Shown here: positions 60,751 through 64,000 of the stretch, one piece after another
Position numbering within the stretch: position 1 is the first letter of the stretch
Layout of the letters: the number at the start of each line of letters is the position of its first letter
Assembly (NCBI RefSeq): GCF_000002515.2
Contig: NC_006040.1
Location: 434,001 to 498,000, forward strand
Direction of reading: 5' to 3'
From: Kluyveromyces lactis
Lineage: Eukaryota; Ascomycota; Saccharomycetes; Saccharomycetales; Saccharomycetaceae
Length of the DNA: 64,000 bases
Made by a program: the position numbers and the translations under genes
The notes under the pieces: model-generated
The model's input: only the letters and a program-made list of their open reading frames with translations
Databases searched by the model: none
Told to the model about the DNA's origin: nothing

Positions 60751-62592
60751 ATGTTCCGCCCAATAGTTCGTTGCGGTGCGAATCAAGCTACAAAGATCAG
60801 CTATTCTCGGTGTGGTCATCAATTTGTTAATGGGTTCCATTCATCTGCTGTGACACTACTAGGGAAGGAACCTAAGTATGACGATGCAGAAATTATGGCT
60901 GAACGCTTGAACAATGCGAATTATGTCGGTAAACGTGTTAAGACAGACTACCAATGGAAGGACAAGTCAGAGGCGCAATCTGAAAAAGAGTACTTTGATA
61001 GGATGGAAAAGTTAGCTAAATTGTATGCTGTTCTTCAAGGTCTCCTATTTGTTGGTGGTGTCAGCGCTATTGGTACCGCATATATGATGTGGCCTCAAAT
61101 CAAGAATTGGTGGATTACTGAAGACATTCATGTAAGTGACGATGTGATTGAAAAATTAAAGGAAAAAAAAGAGCGTAGGAAACTGACCGATATACCTGTA
61201 GTTCCAGCTGACTCGGCTGATAGTTCAGTTGTGGGGTTGTATTATTGGGGACAAAGATTGGGAACTGATTCCAAAAAAGCCGTCACCAAGTTCCCATTGA
61301 GAGTTCCATTTTTCGATGGTATGAAACTAAGAGATGTTTGCTTAACTGATGATGGAAGTTACGGAAACCTAGCCGTAGACAAGGACGGAAATCTATTTGA
61401 GTGGGATAATAGTAAATGTAATTTACTGTTGAAAGATCAAAACTTGGTACAAATCAAAGTTTCGAACGATGTCGCTTATGGTTTGAATAAAAAAGGTGAA
61501 GTGCTAGTCATTCCTTTAAAGGATAAGAGCTTATTTTCAGATAAAATTAGTTGGTCAAGGTCACTGTTGCTTCCTTGGAAAACGTACTGCCGTTACTCTT
61601 GGAAGCTAGACACAAGATCTGCGTTCCGTTACTCTGGTGAAAAAAAAGTGATCCAATTTGACGTTGGTTCAAACCATTTGGTTCTTCTTTCGAATAAAGG
61701 GAAAGCTTATACATGCGCGACTGGTACTAAACACGTTGAAAATGAAAGATCTAAAGGACAATTCGGTATCCCAACGTTCTCGCAATTTGATCCATACCCC
61801 GAATTGAATAGGGTATACGAAATCGAACTATTAAATACCGGTATTGCTGGTGATCATGTCACATCCAGATCAATTTCCAAAATCGCATGTGGAGACTATC
61901 ACACCCTTGCTTGTGACTCAGTCGGGGAACTTTATTCTTTTGGTCTAAATACTTATGGCCAACTCGGCCAAAGCATTAGCTACGATATGGAATATGTACC
62001 GTTCCCAAAGAAGGTTAGCAGCTTTAGCGGACACTTTGAGAAACATGATTTCTTGAAGTGTGTCGAAATTAATTGTTCTGGAAACACGTCCTTTGTTAGT
62101 ATACTTCCACAGGATGTTCATAGATATTTCAAAAACAAGGACTTTGCAATTGATATTGACAATGACAAGGATAACATCACTTATTTTGCCTTTGGTAATG
62201 GTATCCAAGGGCAATTAGGTAATGGTCATTTCAAGCATTCGCAATCTACTCCTACTCGAATGAAGGTGATAAACGATCTCAAGGATAATACCGTAAATTC
62301 TGATAAGCGCATCTTGATCAGAGATTGGTATTGTGGAGAGCAGCATGCTTTTGTAAGATTAAAGAATGGTGAGATTATGTGCTGGGGTTATAATGAAAAT
62401 GGCCAACTTGGTAATGGGAAGAAGATCAAATGGGACAAACCAGCTTACATTCCTAGATTGTTAGAACCAGGTGAAAGGTTCAACGGCAAGAACCTAGACA
62501 TATTGTACGACGAAAATAATAAACTAGTTATTTCAGACGAACAGAGTCTAAGAGCTGGTAAGGAAGCATCTTGTTTATTCTGGAAGGCATAG
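60751..62592 (+). CDS. FMP25: Mitochondrial RCC1-repeat protein FMP25
   Basis: A 613-residue protein (S. cerevisiae 583). It starts with a basic presequence (M-F-R-P-I-V-R-C) and has one membrane segment at about 93-113 (V-L-Q-G-L-L-F-V-G-G). The rest holds RCC1-type propeller repeats, for example S-F-G-L-N-T-Y-G-Q-L-G-Q, A-F-G-N-G-I-Q-G-Q-L-G-N-G and C-W-G-Y-N-E-N-G-Q-L-G-N-G. Fmp25 supports assembly of the cytochrome bc1 complex in S. cerevisiae. Neighbours match YLR077W-YLR078C. Confidence 0.92.
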   Translation: MFRPIVRCGANQATKISYSRCGHQFVNGFHSSAVTLLGKEPKYDDAEIMAERLNNANYVGKRVKTDYQWKDKSEAQSEKEYFDRMEKLAKLYAVLQGLLFVGGVSAIGTAYMMWPQIKNWWITEDIHVSDDVIEKLKEKKERRKLTDIPVVPADSADSSVVGLYYWGQRLGTDSKKAVTKFPLRVPFFDGMKLRDVCLTDDGSYGNLAVDKDGNLFEWDNSKCNLLLKDQNLVQIKVSNDVAYGLNKKGEVLVIPLKDKSLFSDKISWSRSLLLPWKTYCRYSWKLDTRSAFRYSGEKKVIQFDVGSNHLVLLSNKGKAYTCATGTKHVENERSKGQFGIPTFSQFDPYPELNRVYEIELLNTGIAGDHVTSRSISKIACGDYHTLACDSVGELYSFGLNTYGQLGQSISYDMEYVPFPKKVSSFSGHFEKHDFLKCVEINCSGNTSFVSILPQDVHRYFKNKDFAIDIDNDKDNITYFAFGNGIQGQLGNGHFKHSQSTPTRMKVINDLKDNTVNSDKRILIRDWYCGEQHAFVRLKNGEIMCWGYNENGQLGNGKKIKWDKPAYIPRLLEPGERFNGKNLDILYDENNKLVISDEQSLRAGKEASCLFWKA

Positions 62593-62778
62593 CGAGTGAC
62601 TCTCATTAGACCTGATTTTTAAAATCTTGTAAATACATCCTCTTCTCAGTATACGTTACTACGTTTTCATGAGAACATATTACGTCTTTATTTTTATAAT
62701 GGTGGTAGTTACAAAGAAAGTCTATATTTATTAATATATCTCCGAGTTACTTTGATAAATCTTTATTACAAACATTGA

Positions 62779-63640
62779 TCAGCCGAACCATTTTAGGACG
62801 AAATAAATTCCTAAGATTAACAATAGGAGACCAATGTAAAAAATGAGTTTGTCCTTGAACAACCTCTTATTAATCTTTTCGATTGTTTCATTTGATACTC
62901 CGAGTACGTGTAGAGATTTTGTCATCTGAGACTGCAATCTCTGAAGGACCCTGTTCTGTTCCATGATATCTTCCAAAGATTCCTGTCCCATCTGTAATAT
63001 TCTGTCCAAGTGCGCGTTGCCTCTCTCAAAGATCGAGTTCTCTTTCCTCAATCCTTCATATAGTGGTAAACCAGCCGCCGAATTGATAGTCATTCTTTCA
63101 CTGTTCTGATCTAAGGCGCCTATTCCGAAAGATGTTTGCGGAGGAGCATTGATGTTCCTTTTATTCATCACGGTCTCTTCCACCATTGATGCTTGCTGGT
63201 TGAACAACTGATCTCTCGCATTAATTTCTGAGTATTTTTGCTTCAATTCGGTAAATTTCTCTTTTGCATCTTCGTAATCCTGTGTTAAGGTCTGAAGTCT
63301 CGTCTCATACTTTAGTTTAGTTTCGTCGTTGTCATCTGAACTATTTATTTGATATTGCTTGTATTGTTCCTTGTACTGATGAAGCGTTTTCTCGAAAGAA
63401 ACAAGGGTTGTGGCGATCGCCCCTTGCAAAGAGATCGGCGCTGTTACGAGCTCTTTCTCAAATTTACCCAAGTCTTTATTTAGAAGACTTCGCTGCTTGA
63501 TGGCATGATTATACAACGCGTTCTAGTGATATCGTGGGAAACAATAATTAAGGTAAGTTAGTAAATAAGTAACACATACGCGACGCGTGTCTATAAATGT
63601 AGAAATACAATTAGAGCAGCGCTCCAGCGAAACATACCAT
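62779..63640 (-). CDS. BOS1: ER-Golgi v-SNARE BOS1 (spliced; first exon is the start codon only)
   Basis: Exon 1 is ATG alone (63640-63638); exon 2 (63522-62779) begins N-A-L-Y-N-H-A-I-K-Q. The total is 248 residues (S. cerevisiae Bos1 244, which begins M-N-A-L-Y-N-H-A). The N-terminal helical region contains the conserved T-A-P-I-S-L-Q-G; a SNARE helix lies at about 155-218 with a central Q/R-type layer, and the C-terminus is a tail anchor L-I-F-Y-I-G-L-L-L-L-I. Bos1 pairs with Sed5, Bet1 and Sec22 for ER-derived vesicle fusion, downstream of Ypt1. Confidence 0.94.
63523..63637 (-). other. BOS1: BOS1 intron
   Basis: On the minus strand: GTATGT directly after ATG (63637-63632), TACTAAC at 63563-63557, acceptor CTAG ending at 63523; 115 nt, branch to acceptor 35 nt. 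Confidence 0.93.
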
Positions 63641-64000
63641 CTTAGCCCTGTTGTGATCGCAAAAATTCTTGATCGCTAATGAAGATCCAAAAGATTCAAG
63701 AAAGGAATACTCTTGAGAAATACAGGAAAATGCTGAGTCAAACGTTGAGCGTCAATCGTCAATTCTGATCGATCTGAATTATCCCAATGCGTATGAATGT
63801 TCCATAAACTTTCTTAGTTTCCAGTGGTTCCACTGCTCACAGACGCAATCCTTGTTTAGAAGTTATTTACTGCTACTCAAGTATGACTGCTAAATTGTTG
63901 CTGGTTCAATATTATTAGTGGTTCACATTAAAAAAAAAATTAAAGATGCTGGTTTTGAGTCTCACATATATCTATATATAAAGATAGTTTAACAGCGAAC
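63641..64000. other. BOS1 promoter side, to window end
   Basis: No gene begins here that I can support. An A run lies near 63930 and a TATA-like stretch at 63965-63980. Confidence 0.45.

Noticed and set aside
62779-63516. BOS1 start at 63516
   Set aside because: That codon is TTG. The intron signals and the M-N-A-L-Y start of the S. cerevisiae protein place the ATG at 63640.

Overview
This window is nuclear DNA of a budding yeast, most probably Kluyveromyces lactis or a very close relative. Three things point there. (1) The genes interleave orthologs of two Saccharomyces cerevisiae blocks, YFL034-YFL046 on chromosome VI and YLR060-YLR078 on chromosome XII, in one continuous order, as expected for a lineage that split off before the yeast whole-genome duplication. 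(2) Introns have the hemiascomycete signature GTATGT...TACTAAC...AG, and the ACT1 intron has a branch point 122 nt from its 3' splice site, which I recall as a feature of K. lactis ACT1. (3) Between RPL10 and SEC53 lies a hAT-transposase gene in two overlapping reading frames with the architecture of KAT1, the domesticated transposase that starts MATa-to-MATalpha switching in K. lactis. No database search was run; species and orthologies are inferred from sequence recognition and gene order.

Layout. 1-1674: C-terminal part of a fungal transcription factor. 2335-7241: TPN1, COX4 and RPS26, matching S. cerevisiae YGL186-YGL189. 7827-26971: FRS1, MIL1, RPL22, BMT6, MOB2, RPO41, TUB2, PER33/POM33, YPT1, SND2. 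27726-36853: ACT1, a YFL040W-like sugar porter, SPC3, PET309, FYV7. 37053-43427: MEF1, FET5, XYL2. 44454-54683: RGR1, LAM5/6, RFU1, OTU1, BUD20, RPL10. 54909-57772: KAT1. 58707-63640: SEC53, FMP32, FMP25, BOS1. Gene density is high, with short intergenic stretches. I found no tRNA or rRNA gene, CRISPR, LTR element or centromere.

Functional themes. Most genes are housekeeping: ribosome (RPS26, RPL22, RPL10) and ribosome maturation (BMT6, FYV7, BUD20); mitochondrial gene expression and respiration (RPO41, MEF1, PET309, COX4, FMP25, FMP32); secretion (SND2, SPC3, YPT1, BOS1, SEC53); cytoskeleton and polarity (ACT1, TUB2, MOB2). Four genes need splicing to give the right N-terminus or frame (RPL22, MOB2, ACT1, BOS1), and RPS26 has a likely 5' UTR intron.

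The most striking system is KAT1: two ORFs offset by -1 share an 88-nt window, catalytic residues lie on both sides of it, and an Rme1/Mts1-type motif sits in the promoter. Kat1 and its frameshift are already described in K. lactis, so this is a recognised system rather than a new one. Less expected points are the altered zinc-ligand pattern in COX4, hairpins in the ACT1 and RPL22 introns, a GC-rich structured block upstream of RPS26, and a cluster of identical Cbf1-type decamers, one of them inside the ACT1 intron.
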